A stretch of DNA of 64,000 bases from NCBI RefSeq assembly GCF_002068095.1, contig NZ_LWIG01000069.1, positions 167,841 through 231,840 on the forward strand, written 5' to 3'. Of the stretch, positions 43,311 through 51,741 are shown in pieces. Position 1 is the first letter of the stretch. Each line of letters opens with the position of its first letter. The notes below the pieces were generated by a model. It was not told where the DNA came from. It worked only from the letters and a program-made list of their open reading frames with translations, and made no database searches. The translations under genes were made by a program, and so were the position numbers. The DNA comes from Bradyrhizobium sacchari (GTDB lineage: Bacteria; Pseudomonadota; Alphaproteobacteria; Rhizobiales; Xanthobacteraceae).

Positions 43311-44129
43311 TCACCCGATCTGCTTCTCGCCGTGCCGCTCCGACAGCGTGAAGATCTCGACGCCGGTCGCGGTGACACCGACGGAGTGCTCGAACTGCGC
43401 CGACAGCGAGCGGTCGCGGGTCACCGCGGTCCAGCCGTCGGAGAGGATCTTCACATGCGGCTTGCCGAGATTGATCATCGGCTCGATGGTGAAGAACATG
43501 CCGGGCTTGAGCTGCACGCCCTCGCCGGGCCGGCCGATATGGATGATGTTCGGCTCGTCGTGGAACATGCGCCCCAGGCCATGGCCACAGAAATCGCGCA
43601 CCACGCTCATGCCTTGCGGCTCGACGAAGCTCTGGATGGCGTGGCCAATGTCGCCGGTGGTGGCGCCGGGCTTCACCGCGGCGATGCCGCGCATCATCGC
43701 CTCATACGTCACCTCGATCAGCCGTTCGGCCTTGCGCGCGATCGGGCCAACCGCATACATCCGGCTGGAATCGCCATACCAGCCGTCGACGATGAAGGTG
43801 ACGTCGATGTTGACGATATCGCCCTCCTTCAGCGGACGGTCGCCGGGCATGCCGTGGCAGACCACGTGGTTGAGCGAGGTGCAGGTCGAGTAGCGGTAGC
43901 CGCGATACATCAGCGTCGCCGGATAGGCGCCATGGCTGAAGGCGAAGTCGCGGACGAATTCGTCGATCTTGGAGGTCGGTACGCCGGGCCCGACGATGTC
44001 GGTGAGCTCGTCGAGGCACTTCGCCACCAGCGCGCCGGCCTTGCGCATGCCGGCAAAGGCGGCGGGCCCATGCAGCTTGATCTGTCCGGTCTTGCGCAGG
44101 GAGGTATCGGTGGCTTCGACGTAGCTCAT
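43311..44129 (-). CDS. map: type I methionine aminopeptidase
   Basis: A 272-residue metalloenzyme that removes the initiator methionine from new proteins. Metal and substrate residues are all present: NHVVCHGMPGD (His), VNIDVTFIVDGWYGDSSRMY (two Asp), CGHGLGRMFHDEP (His), FFTIEPMINLG (Glu) and FEHSVGVT (Glu). The start at 44129 gives MSYVEATDTSLRKTGQIKLH, normal for this enzyme in alphaproteobacteria. It is an essential housekeeping gene unless a paralogue exists elsewhere. The gene upstream on the same strand is the MscS channel. Confidence 0.95.
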   Translation of the reverse strand: MSYVEATDTSLRKTGQIKLHGPAAFAGMRKAGALVAKCLDELTDIVGPGVPTSKIDEFVRDFAFSHGAYPATLMYRGYRYSTCTSLNHVVCHGMPGDRPLKEGDIVNIDVTFIVDGWYGDSSRMYAVGPIARKAERLIEVTYEAMMRGIAAVKPGATTGDIGHAIQSFVEPQGMSVVRDFCGHGLGRMFHDEPNIIHIGRPGEGVQLKPGMFFTIEPMINLGKPHVKILSDGWTAVTRDRSLSAQFEHSVGVTATGVEIFTLSERHGEKQIG

Positions 44130-44227
44130 GCTTGTGCGGTCTTCCGGGCTGATCTCGATGTCGGCGGAAAGGCTTGATTTCAGGCCCCAATTTAATGATT
44201 GCCCGCCTTCGCGCAAGCCAAGGCAGC

Positions 44228-44271
44228 GCGTTTTCGAGCGAAGTGGCCGCCGGTTCGCGCGAAGAAAACGC
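44228..44271. repeat. short inverted repeat, family E
   Basis: GCGTTTTCGAGCGAAGTGGC at the left and GAAGAAAACGC at the right enclose GGTTCGCGC. It is nearly the same sequence as the repeat at 35110-35153, between the MscS stop and map. Confidence 0.78.
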
Positions 44272-44312
44272 GTCAAAACGAATCTTACCGGCGCTTGCGC
44301 CCGAAAGCGGGC

Positions 44313-45629
44313 CTAATTCGGGACTTCTACGGTGGTTTCGACCGGCAGAGCGCCGCCGCGGACGCGGATTTCGCGGACCGGGTAGGGAACCCGGATGCCC
44401 TCGCGCTTGAAGGCGTCCCACAGCGCCAGCATGACGTCGCTCTTGACGTTGTCCATGCCGTCGGGGTCCGCGATCCAGAAGGTCAGCGAGAACTTCATGC
44501 CGGCTTCTGCGAACTCGGTCAAAATGCTGTTCGGCGCCTTGCCCTTGGTGGCGCGCGGATGGGCGGCGGCGGTCTCGGCGGCGAGCTTGGTGACGAGGCG
44601 CGGGTCGGCGTCGTAATTGGTGCCGAAGGCGATCTTCACCAGCGTGTTCTTGTCGGTATAGGTCCAGTTGACGACCTTCTGCGTCACCAGATCCTCGTTC
44701 GGCACCAGGAATTCGCGGCCGTCGCCGGCGGCCACGGAAATATAGCGAGTCTTCATCGCGCTGATCCGCCCGGTATTGTCGCCGATGGTGACGAGGTCGC
44801 CGGGCTTCACCGATTTGTCGGCGAGCAGGATGATGCCCGAGATGAAATTGGCCACGATCTTCTGCAGGCCGATGCCGATGCCGACGCCGACCGCGCCGGA
44901 GAACACGGCAAGCGCGGAGAGATCGATGCCGACCGCGCCGAGCGCAATGACGATTGCGACCGCAAGCAGTCCGATGCGGATGATCTTGACCAGCAGCACC
45001 TGCACCGACGGCGTCAGATCGGTGGTCGAATTGATCCGGCTCTCGGCGAAATTGCTGGCGATGTTGGTGGCCCACAGCGCGATCAGAAGCAGCGCGCCGG
45101 CCTTGATCACCAGGAGCGGCGTCAGCCTGAGGCCGCCGAGCACGATGGCAAAGGAGTCGAGCAGATCGACGGTCGCGTCGAGCTGGCCGATGATGGAGAG
45201 GGCCGCGACGAACCAGGCCGTGATCGACACCAGCTTGACGATGAAGGCATTGCGCAGCACCGAGGTCACCAGCCGGATCACCAGCCATGCCAGCCCCATC
45301 TTGGCGGCGACCATCAGGAGATAGCTCCGGCTCGGCCAGGTCGCGTGGTACATCACAAGGCGGGAGATGATCACGAGCAGGGTGAACACCGCCGTCGAGG
45401 CGCTCGACATCATCACCCGCGAGAAGTGCCGGAGCGGCAGCGGCCAGCCCATGGCCAGCGATGTCATGTCGACGCGATTGCGAATGCCGGCTTCCGCGGC
45501 ATAGGCGATGCCGGCTGCCGCGAGGATGAGACCAAATTGCAGGTAGAACCAGGGTGAGGAAATTTCCGCCCCTACGCTGCGTGCGGTCGTCTGCACGAAC
45601 TCCATGAAGTCTTTGAGGTCCATGTCCAT
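44313..45629 (-). CDS. mechanosensitive ion channel of the MscS family
   Basis: A 438-residue inner-membrane channel that opens when the membrane is stretched and lets solutes leave after osmotic downshock. Several membrane helices occupy the first 270 residues (PWFYLQFGLILAAAGIAYAA at the start). The pore helix is around AVFSGAVGVGIGIGLQKIVA, followed by NFISGIILLADKSVKPGDLV and the beta domain EFLVPNEDLVTQKVVNWTY, as in MscS. It is larger than E. coli MscS (286 residues) because of extra N-terminal helices. A start two codons later is possible. Confidence 0.92.
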   Translation of the reverse strand: MDMDLKDFMEFVQTTARSVGAEISSPWFYLQFGLILAAAGIAYAAEAGIRNRVDMTSLAMGWPLPLRHFSRVMMSSASTAVFTLLVIISRLVMYHATWPSRSYLLMVAAKMGLAWLVIRLVTSVLRNAFIVKLVSITAWFVAALSIIGQLDATVDLLDSFAIVLGGLRLTPLLVIKAGALLLIALWATNIASNFAESRINSTTDLTPSVQVLLVKIIRIGLLAVAIVIALGAVGIDLSALAVFSGAVGVGIGIGLQKIVANFISGIILLADKSVKPGDLVTIGDNTGRISAMKTRYISVAAGDGREFLVPNEDLVTQKVVNWTYTDKNTLVKIAFGTNYDADPRLVTKLAAETAAAHPRATKGKAPNSILTEFAEAGMKFSLTFWIADPDGMDNVKSDVMLALWDAFKREGIRVPYPVREIRVRGGALPVETTVEVPN

Positions 45630-45857
45630 CGGTCTCGTCGGGAAGCGGGGGAGGAATTGATTCGAGGGCGCCGCAGAATCTCACAAAGGCTGCGGCCCGG
45701 CCATCGATACACCGTGAAGTGAAGCGCGTTAAGGCCGCAAAATACGGGCAGATTGCCGCGAGACGCGAAAATGGGTTGGCGCGCCGGGGCCACGACGATA
45801 TGGATGCATAAGCACATGTTTTTGAGATGGGAAATTCCGTCAAGGGCGGCGCGCTTC

Positions 45858-46000
45858 GCCTCTCCCCGCTTGCGGGGAGAGGCCGAAATTCGAGCGAAGC
45901 TTGAATTTCGGGTGAGGGGGACTCTCCACGAGTCCAGTGCTCACCGCCCTCGCGGTGACTCCCCCTCACCCCACCCTCTCCCCGCAAGCGGGGCGAGGGA
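45858..46000. repeat. palindromic intergenic repeat, family D
   Basis: GCCTCTCCCCGCTTGCGGGG continuing AGAGGC (45858-45883) is a perfect palindrome; CTCTCCCCGCAAGCGGGGCG lies at the right end. Nested pairs GAAATTCGAGCGAAGCTTGA/ATTTC and CACCGCCCTCGCGGTG are also visible. It occupies most of the 430 bases between the MscS start and the antiporter start; no gene is seen there. Confidence 0.85.
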
Positions 46001-46062
46001 GTGCCCGGCCGGTGGCCCCCTGACTGAATTCGTCGATCACCCGGAGTAACCCGCAACACCGC

Positions 46063-47856
46063 ATGGCCTCCCTCGACTCCTTCAGCCTCACGATATTGCT
46101 CGGCGCCGTCCTGGTCATGGCCGGTATCCTGTCGAGCCTGCTTGCGCTGCGGTTCGGCGCGCCGTTGCTGCTCGTGTTCCTTGCCATCGGCATGCTCGCG
46201 GGAGATTCCGGTCCCGGACAGATCCAGTTCAACGACGTCGGCACGACCTATCTGGTCGGTTCGGTGGCCCTGGCCCTGATCCTGTTCGACGGCGGCTTGC
46301 GGACGCGCTTTGCCAGCATCCGCACCGTACTTGCGCCGTCCGTGGTGCTGGCCACCATCGGCGTGCTCCTGACCGCGCTGGTCACGGCGCCATTCGCCAG
46401 ATATGCGCTTGATCTCAACTGGACGGAGTCACTTCTGGTCGGCGCCGTGGTGGCCTCGACCGATGCGGCGGCCGTGTTCCTGCTGGTCCACACCCAGGGC
46501 CTGCGCCTGCGTCCGCGCGTCGGCGCGACGCTGGAGGCGGAGTCCGGCACCAACGATCCCTTCGCGATCTTCCTCACCCTGATGCTGGTCGAGTACATCT
46601 CGCTCGGCTCGAGCTCGCCCGGCCATGTGCTGATGGAGTTCGTGCTGGAGGCGGCGCTGGGCGCAATCGTCGGCGTGTTCGGCGGCCGCCTCGTCGTCAT
46701 CGCGCTCAACAAGGTCGCGCTGCCGCAGGGCCTGCACGCGCCGTTCGTCACGACCGCGGCGCTCGTGATCTTCGGCGGCTCGCAGATCATGCACGCCTCG
46801 GGCTTCCTCGCGGTCTATCTCGCCGGCATCATCATCGGCAACCGGCCGACGCGTGCGCATAATTCGGTGGTGACCTTCCTGGATGCGGCGACCTGGCTGG
46901 CCCAGATCGTGATGTTCGTCCTGCTCGGCCTCCTGGTCTCGCCGAGCCGGTTAGGCGCGAGCGTGCTGCCGGCGGTCGCGGTCGCGCTGGTCCTGATGCT
47001 GGTGGCGCGGCCGCTCGCGGTCTTCTTGTGCCTGGCGCCGTTCCGCTTCAACTGGCGCGAAAAGATCTTCATCGCCTGGACCGGCCTGCGCGGTGCGGTC
47101 GCGATCTTCCTGGCCTCGATCCCGATGCTGGTCGGGCTGTCCAAGGCCTATCTCTATTTCGACGTCGCCTTCGTCGTCGTCATCATCTCGCTGCTGCTGC
47201 AAGGCTGGACGCTGGCGCCCGCCGCGCGCAAGCTGCATGTCGCGCTGCCGCGCGCCGAGCGCGGCCCGCGCCGCGTCGAGCTCGATCTGCCCGGCCAGCT
47301 CGAGCAGCAGCTTGTCGGCTATTCGGTGCGGTCCAAGAGCCTGTATTTCCGCCGTGGCCTGATCCCGTCCTGGTCCAAGCCGACGCTGGTGATCCGCAAC
47401 CAGAACATCCTGACGCCCGCGGAGGCCGATCCGATCGCGCCCGGCGACTACATCTACCTATTGGCGCCGCCGGAGAAGGCCGAGTCGCTCGACCGCTTCT
47501 TCGTCGACATGCAGCCGAGCTCGGCGCCGGATCCGCATCTGCTCGGCGACTTCATGGTCTCCGGCGAGCACACGCTGGCAGAGCTTGCCGAGATCTACGG
47601 GGTGAAGGTGAGCGAGGACGAGGGCAAGCTCACGCTCGCCGACTATTTCGACGTCCATCTCGACCGCGCCCCGAAGGAGGGTGCGGAGCTCGCGCTGGAC
47701 GAGATCGTCCTCGTCGCACGCAGCATCTCCGGCGGCCGCGTCAATGTCGTCGGCCTGCGCCTACCGGAAGAGGACGAGACACCGCCGCCGCTGACGCGCA
47801 GGCAGGCGCTGCGGAAGAAGCTGTCGGACATCTGGACGTCGGTGGCGGGGGTTTAG
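46063..47856 (+). CDS. potassium/proton antiporter of the CPA1 family (NhaP2/CvrA-like)
   Basis: A 597-residue protein. The exchanger domain (residues about 1-395) has a dozen helices, with ASTDAAAVFLLVHTQGLRLR and LEAESGTNDPFAIF carrying the ion-binding aspartates (ND) and GLRGAVAIFLASIPML near the end. A RCK-C/TrkA-C-like domain (SYYV-type; here IREN-like NQNILTPAEADPIAPGDYIY) is at about 420-475, then a CorC_HlyC domain at about 500-580 (GDFMVSGEHTLAELAEIYGV). Together this is the architecture of K+/H+ antiporters in proteobacteria. It would guard against potassium or alkali stress. Confidence 0.9.
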   Translation: MASLDSFSLTILLGAVLVMAGILSSLLALRFGAPLLLVFLAIGMLAGDSGPGQIQFNDVGTTYLVGSVALALILFDGGLRTRFASIRTVLAPSVVLATIGVLLTALVTAPFARYALDLNWTESLLVGAVVASTDAAAVFLLVHTQGLRLRPRVGATLEAESGTNDPFAIFLTLMLVEYISLGSSSPGHVLMEFVLEAALGAIVGVFGGRLVVIALNKVALPQGLHAPFVTTAALVIFGGSQIMHASGFLAVYLAGIIIGNRPTRAHNSVVTFLDAATWLAQIVMFVLLGLLVSPSRLGASVLPAVAVALVLMLVARPLAVFLCLAPFRFNWREKIFIAWTGLRGAVAIFLASIPMLVGLSKAYLYFDVAFVVVIISLLLQGWTLAPAARKLHVALPRAERGPRRVELDLPGQLEQQLVGYSVRSKSLYFRRGLIPSWSKPTLVIRNQNILTPAEADPIAPGDYIYLLAPPEKAESLDRFFVDMQPSSAPDPHLLGDFMVSGEHTLAELAEIYGVKVSEDEGKLTLADYFDVHLDRAPKEGAELALDEIVLVARSISGGRVNVVGLRLPEEDETPPPLTRRQALRKKLSDIWTSVAGV

Positions 47857-47905
47857 ACGTCTCGTGTCCGCAGTCAGTTTCGTGTGACGAAGCCAGCCAC
47901 GGGAT

Positions 47906-47985
47906 CGTCATTGCGAGCGTAGCGAAGCAATCCAGAATCTTTCCGGGGAGACGGTCTGGATTGCTTCTCTGCGCTCGCAATGACG
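47906..47985. repeat. palindromic intergenic repeat, family B
   Basis: CGTCATTGCGAGCGTAGCGA then AGCAATCCAGA at the left; TCTGGATTGCTTCTCTGCG and CTCGCAATGACG at the right. It matches the copy at 7644-7723 along its whole length. The rest of the gap 47857-48173 holds no gene. Confidence 0.85.
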
Positions 47986-48173
47986 GTGTTTGCCGCGCCG
48001 TCCTGGCCCCATCTCGTCGGCCAATGATGTTGGCACCTCTCGCCCGTCATCCGCCACCAAATCGCCGCAACCGCTGAAGATTTGCGCGGCTTCGTGAACT
48101 CCGCATCCGGAACGCTCCGCGGCGCAGCTCGTTCTTCGCGTTGACAGCCAACGTCTTTGACAGGAGCAGTTCC

Positions 48174-48434
48174 ATGCGAAGTTTCATCCTGCCTGCCATC
48201 GTCGCGATCGGTCTCGGATCGGCCACGCCGGCGATGGCCTATGACACCGGCGACCAGATATCGATGCAGGTCGCGCTCGATGTCGCGACCGACATCGGCG
48301 TCATGACGGTCTCTCACACCCAGTTCCTCGGCGATGAATGGCAGATCGAAGGCCGCGATCGCGCCGGGCGCTGGATGGAAGTCGATGTCGATGCCCGCAC
48401 CGGCGAGGTCCGCAATGTCGATCGCGGCTGGTAA
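48174..48434 (+). CDS. small periplasmic PepSY-like protein
   Basis: An 86-residue protein. The signal peptide is MRSFILPAIVAIGLGSATPA, cleaved near AMA. The mature part, with LDVATDIGVMTVSHTQFLGD and EWQIEGRDRAGRWMEVDVDA then RTGEVRNVDRGW, follows the PepSY pattern (helix, WxxEGRD, DxxTGEV). Such small domains are thought to bind or inhibit proteases or act in metal and peptide handling. AGGAG is at 48162-48166, giving the start at 48174. Confidence 0.82.
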   Translation: MRSFILPAIVAIGLGSATPAMAYDTGDQISMQVALDVATDIGVMTVSHTQFLGDEWQIEGRDRAGRWMEVDVDARTGEVRNVDRGW

Positions 48435-48485
48435 AGCCGAAACGACGAAGCGCTGAAACGCTGACAGCGCGAGATCCCTCCCAAC

Positions 48486-48531
48486 GTCGCCCCGGCCCAG
48501 CGCGCAATTGCGCGCGGGAGGCCGGGACGAC
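48486..48531. repeat. inverted repeat, probable terminator
   Basis: GTCGCCCCGGCC at the left and GGCCGGGACGAC at the right pair imperfectly, with GCGCGCAATTGCGCGC as a perfect inner palindrome. It lies between the PepSY-like gene and the convergent modC gene. Confidence 0.6.
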
Positions 48532-48557
48532 GGCGGTGGATGGATTGGCAGCGTGCC

Positions 48558-49220
48558 TCACGTCAGCACCTTTACCCCGCCCAACGACGTCACGCGCCCC
48601 TGCTTCAGCATCACGATCTGGGTCGCGAGCTGGCGCAGTTCGGCGGCGTCATGGCTGACATAGACCATCGGGACATTGGCCTCGTCGCGCAGCCGCACCA
48701 GGTAGGGCAGGATCTCCAGCTTGCGGCCCTCGTCGAGCGCGCCGAGCGGTTCGTCGAGCAGCAACAGGCGCGGCTTCGACAGCAGCGCGCGGCCGAGCGC
48801 GACGCGCTGGCGTTCGCCGCCGGAGAGCTTTCCGGGACGGCGGTCCAGAAGAGCGCCGATGTCGAGCAGGTCGATGATGCGCTTGTGTTGCGCAGGATCC
48901 GGCGCAAGTCCGTTCATCCGCCGTCCGTAATCGAGGTTCTGCGCGACGCTCAGATGCGGAAACAGCCGCGCGTCCTGGAACACATAGCCGATGCGGCGAC
49001 GCCAGGTCGGCACGTGAATGCCGGCTGCGGTGTCGTCCACGGTCTCGCCGTCGATCACGATGGTGCCGCGGTCGGGGCGCAACAGGCCGGCGATCATGTT
49101 GACCAGCGAGCTCTTGCCGGCACCGGAGGCGCCGAACAGGCCGATGACGCGCCCCTCGCTGGTGAAGGCCGCGGACAGCGAGAACTCGCCTAGCTGTTTT
49201 TCGACGTCGACGCGCAGCAT
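48558..49220 (-). CDS. modC: molybdate ABC transporter ATP-binding protein, without TOBE domain
   Basis: A 220-residue ATPase for molybdate import. Walker A is GASGAGKSS (about residue 30), the Q-loop is IGYVFQDARLFPHLSV, the signature is LSGGERQRVALGRAL, Walker B is RLLLLDEPLGALD, and the switch is VSHDAAEL. E. coli ModC is about 350 residues because it has a molybdate-binding TOBE/Mop domain at the C-terminus; here the protein stops right after the ATPase domain. The start at 49220 is 2 bases past the modB stop, so modC is the last gene of a modA-modB-modC unit. Confidence 0.9.
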   Translation of the reverse strand: MLRVDVEKQLGEFSLSAAFTSEGRVIGLFGASGAGKSSLVNMIAGLLRPDRGTIVIDGETVDDTAAGIHVPTWRRRIGYVFQDARLFPHLSVAQNLDYGRRMNGLAPDPAQHKRIIDLLDIGALLDRRPGKLSGGERQRVALGRALLSKPRLLLLDEPLGALDEGRKLEILPYLVRLRDEANVPMVYVSHDAAELRQLATQIVMLKQGRVTSLGGVKVLT

Positions 49221-49222
49221 GG

Positions 49223-49921
49223 TCAGTTTCCGTGCAAGCGCTGGGTGGCGCGGCGGGCGAACCATTCGGCGGCGATCAGTGCGCCGATCGCGAGCACGAT
49301 CGAGACGATCACGAGCCGGCCCGCGGCGGCATCGCCGTCGGGCGTCTGGATCAGCGAATAGATCGCCGACGAGATCGTCTGGGTCTCGCCGGGAATGTTG
49401 GAGACGAAGGTGATGGTGGCGCCGAACTCGCCGATCGCCTTGGCAAAGCCCAGCACCATGCCGGCGAGCACGCCCGGCAGCGCCAGCGGCAGCGTTACCG
49501 TGAAGAACACTTTCCACGGCGCCGCGCCGAGCGTTTCCGCGGCCTGCTCGAGCCGGCGGTCGATCGCCTCGATCGACAGCCGCATCGGGCGCACCAAGAG
49601 CGGAAACGACATCACGCCGCAGGCAAGCGCCGCGCCTGTCCAGCGGAACGCGAAGACGATGCCGAGATGGTCGGCGAGAAAGCCGCCGACGAGTCCCTTG
49701 CGGCCGAAGGTGAGGAGCAGCAGATAGCCGGTGACGACGGGCGGCAGCACCAGCGGCAGATGCACCACGGCGTCGAGCACCGACTTGCCCCAGAAGTCAC
49801 GGCGCGCAAGCAGCCACGCCAGCGCGATGCCGAACGGCGTTGCGACCAGCGTTGCAATGACGCCGACCCTGAGCGAGAGCAGGATCGCCGTCCATTCGGC
49901 GGGCGAGATGTCGAGCATCAA
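49223..49921 (-). CDS. modB: molybdate ABC transporter permease
   Basis: A 232-residue inner-membrane protein with about five helices (LLSLRVGVIATLVATPFGIA at the start). The ModB signature region is VHLPLVLPPVVTGYLLLLTF and the coupling loop is EQAAETLGAAPWKVFFTVTL. It forms the channel through which ModA-bound molybdate enters. It lies between modA (25 bases upstream) and modC (2 bases downstream). Confidence 0.93.
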   Translation of the reverse strand: MMLDISPAEWTAILLSLRVGVIATLVATPFGIALAWLLARRDFWGKSVLDAVVHLPLVLPPVVTGYLLLLTFGRKGLVGGFLADHLGIVFAFRWTGAALACGVMSFPLLVRPMRLSIEAIDRRLEQAAETLGAAPWKVFFTVTLPLALPGVLAGMVLGFAKAIGEFGATITFVSNIPGETQTISSAIYSLIQTPDGDAAAGRLVIVSIVLAIGALIAAEWFARRATQRLHGN

Positions 49922-49945
49922 GTCGCAGGCGTCAGTGGCAAAAAA

Positions 49946-50731
49946 TCAGGTGGTCGGACTGATCAGGAATTTGAAGCCGTATTTTTCCAGAATGGTCTTG
50001 GCGGCCGTCGAGCGCAGGAAGGCGAGATAGTCGTTCGTTGCGGGCTTCGCGGTCGTGGTCGCCGCGACCGGATAGATGATCGCGGGGTGCGAATCCGCCG
50101 GGAAGGTGCCGACGATCTTGACGCCGGGCTCGACCTTGGCGTCGGTGGAATAGACGATGCCGAGCCCAGCCTCGCCGCGGGCGACCAGCGTCAGCGCGGC
50201 GCGTACGCTCTCGGCCATCGCGAATTTCGGCTCCGCCGCCTGCCAGGCGCCGAGCTTCTCCAGCGCGGCCTTGGCATATTTGCCTGCTGGCACGGACTTG
50301 ACGTCGCCGGTCGCGATCCTGCCGTCGCCGGCGAGCTTGGCGAGGTCGAAGCCTTGCGCGATGGTGACGTTGTCGATCTTGGAATCCTTCGGCGCGATCA
50401 GCACGATGCTGTTGCCGAGCAGGTTGACTCGGGAAGGTTCGTTGATGGTCTTCTTGGAGACCGCGTAGTCCATCCAGTCGGTGTCGGCGGAAACGAATAC
50501 GTCAGCCGGCGCGCCCTGCTCGATCTGCTTGGCCAGCACCGAGCTTGCGGCATAGCTGACGCTGAACTTGACGCCGGTCTTGGCGGTATAGGCGGCGTCG
50601 ATCTCGTCCAGCGCGTTCTTCATGGACGCTGCGGCGAACACGGTGATGGTCTTGTCCTCCGCCGCGGCGGGCGAGAGGCTAGCGCCCGCGAGGAGGACGA
50701 AAGCTGTGAAAAGTCCAGCGATACGAATCAT
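49946..50731 (-). CDS. modA: molybdate-binding periplasmic protein
   Basis: A 261-residue binding protein. The signal peptide is residues 1 to about 24 (IAGLFTAFVLLAGASLSPAA). The ligand loops VFAAASMKNALDEIDAAYTA and VSYAASSVLAKQIEQGAPAD are those of ModA, which binds molybdate and tungstate. FVSADTDWMDYAV and GEAGLGIVYSTDAK are other family marks. The start at 50731 places the signal peptide first; the frame is open 45 codons further upstream. I could not recognise a ModE site or a Moco riboswitch in 50732-50919. Confidence 0.92.
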   Translation of the reverse strand: MIRIAGLFTAFVLLAGASLSPAAAEDKTITVFAAASMKNALDEIDAAYTAKTGVKFSVSYAASSVLAKQIEQGAPADVFVSADTDWMDYAVSKKTINEPSRVNLLGNSIVLIAPKDSKIDNVTIAQGFDLAKLAGDGRIATGDVKSVPAGKYAKAALEKLGAWQAAEPKFAMAESVRAALTLVARGEAGLGIVYSTDAKVEPGVKIVGTFPADSHPAIIYPVAATTTAKPATNDYLAFLRSTAAKTILEKYGFKFLISPTT

Positions 50732-50919
50732 GGATGCGCTCCGTGCGAGCTCGCGCGCCAATACACGCGCAAATCTGGCGTTGGTGGGTCTGGCTTGCGA
50801 CGGGCGGAAGCGCTGTTCCACGGGGCCTTGCGACGGCTTACGGCCGGCAGGGATATCGCAGTGCAAACATAGCAGGCCGCGGCCTCAGGTCAAAGGCGAC
50901 CGTTTGTCGGGCGGCAGGG

Positions 50920-51423
50920 CTATTGGACCGGCAGGATCGCGATCGAGAGCGCATTGTCCCTGGCGCCGCTGACCTGAAGCACAAAGGGCTGCGCCGACAG
51001 CTCGTATTTCATGGTCTTGCGGATGCCCTCGCAATCGGTCGCGCCGCTGAAGGTCATGGGCTTGAGGAAATGGCCGTCCTGGACGACGTCGACCCAGGCT
51101 CCGGCCGACAGGCTGATCGTGTAGAGGCCGGCCTTCGGTGCCTTGACGCTGGTGAAGCCGGCAAAGGTGCCGTCCTTCGGCGCCCGCTCCGGCGGCGAGG
51201 GCAGTTTCGCTTCGCTCGGGGCGACCAGTCCCAGCGTGATGGCGGATGACGGCAGCGCCGCCTGCTCGCTCCCCGAGGCGAGTTTTGCACGATCCGGCGC
51301 AGTCAGCGCGGCACGCTCGCGCTCGACCGGCCACTTGAACTTGTCGCAGCCGCTCGGCTCCTCGGCGGCGAGAGAAGAGGTCGCGCCGATCATGAGCGCA
51401 GCAAGGACGGTGAGGACGCGCAT
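50920..51423 (-). CDS. conserved secreted protein, unknown function
   Basis: A 167-residue exported protein. The signal peptide is residues 1 to about 20 (RVLTVLAALMIGATSSLAAE). The mature part has CDKFKWPVERERAALTAPDR near the start, then SAITLGLVAPSEAKLPSPPE, GTFAGFTSVKAPKAGLYTIS, LSAGAWVDVVQDGHFLKPMT and ATDCEGIRKTMKYELSAQPF: beta-rich, with two cysteines. Such proteins are common in Bradyrhizobium; I know no function. The ending ALSIAILPVQ suggests a beta-sandwich carbohydrate- or metal-binding fold. It is divergent or unrelated to modA, with an unremarkable gap. Confidence 0.72.
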   Translation of the reverse strand: MRVLTVLAALMIGATSSLAAEEPSGCDKFKWPVERERAALTAPDRAKLASGSEQAALPSSAITLGLVAPSEAKLPSPPERAPKDGTFAGFTSVKAPKAGLYTISLSAGAWVDVVQDGHFLKPMTFSGATDCEGIRKTMKYELSAQPFVLQVSGARDNALSIAILPVQ

Positions 51424-51574
51424 ATGAAATCCCATCGTTGGCCACGCGAACGGCGCGAGGCGTGCGGTCAGGCTTGTTGAAAAACGGGATGCGCATCCCG
51501 GGATGCCGCGGGCTTACGGCACGGCGGCGGGGATGATCCTAGCGCATTAGAGGAGGCGCACCAACTCTCTAGTT

Positions 51575-51716
51575 CGTCATCCCGGGGCGCGCGCAGCGCG
51601 AGCCCGGGATCCATAACCACAGGATTGTGTTTGGCGAAGATTCGGAGTGACCATCTCGCGCCACGATCACTCCCTGTGATTATGGGTCCCGGGCTCGCTG
51701 CGCGCCCCGGGACGAC
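51575..51716. repeat. palindromic intergenic repeat, family C
   Basis: GTCATCCCGGGGCGCGCGCA and GCTGCGCGCCCCGGGACGAC form the outer stem, CCATAACCACAGG and CCTGTGATTATGG the inner one. The loop carries TTTGGCGAAGAT (51630-51641) and TGACCATCTCGCGC, shared with the copy at 10225-10357. The gap 51424-51741 holds no gene. Confidence 0.85.
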
Positions 51717-51741
51717 ACCGGTTGGTAGGCGGCAGCTTACC

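Noticed and set aside
43702..46059. A 785-codon minus-strand frame over map and the MscS gene
   Set aside because: It is the wrong frame of two real genes on the same strand, crosses two repeats and has arginine-rich low-complexity sequence.
49232..50872. A 546-codon plus-strand frame opposite modA and modB
   Set aside because: Mirror frame of the mod genes, with no signal or domain.
50732..50919. Molybdenum cofactor riboswitch or ModE site upstream of modA
   Set aside because: No clear ModE dyad or riboswitch helices could be matched by eye; a covariance-model search would be needed.
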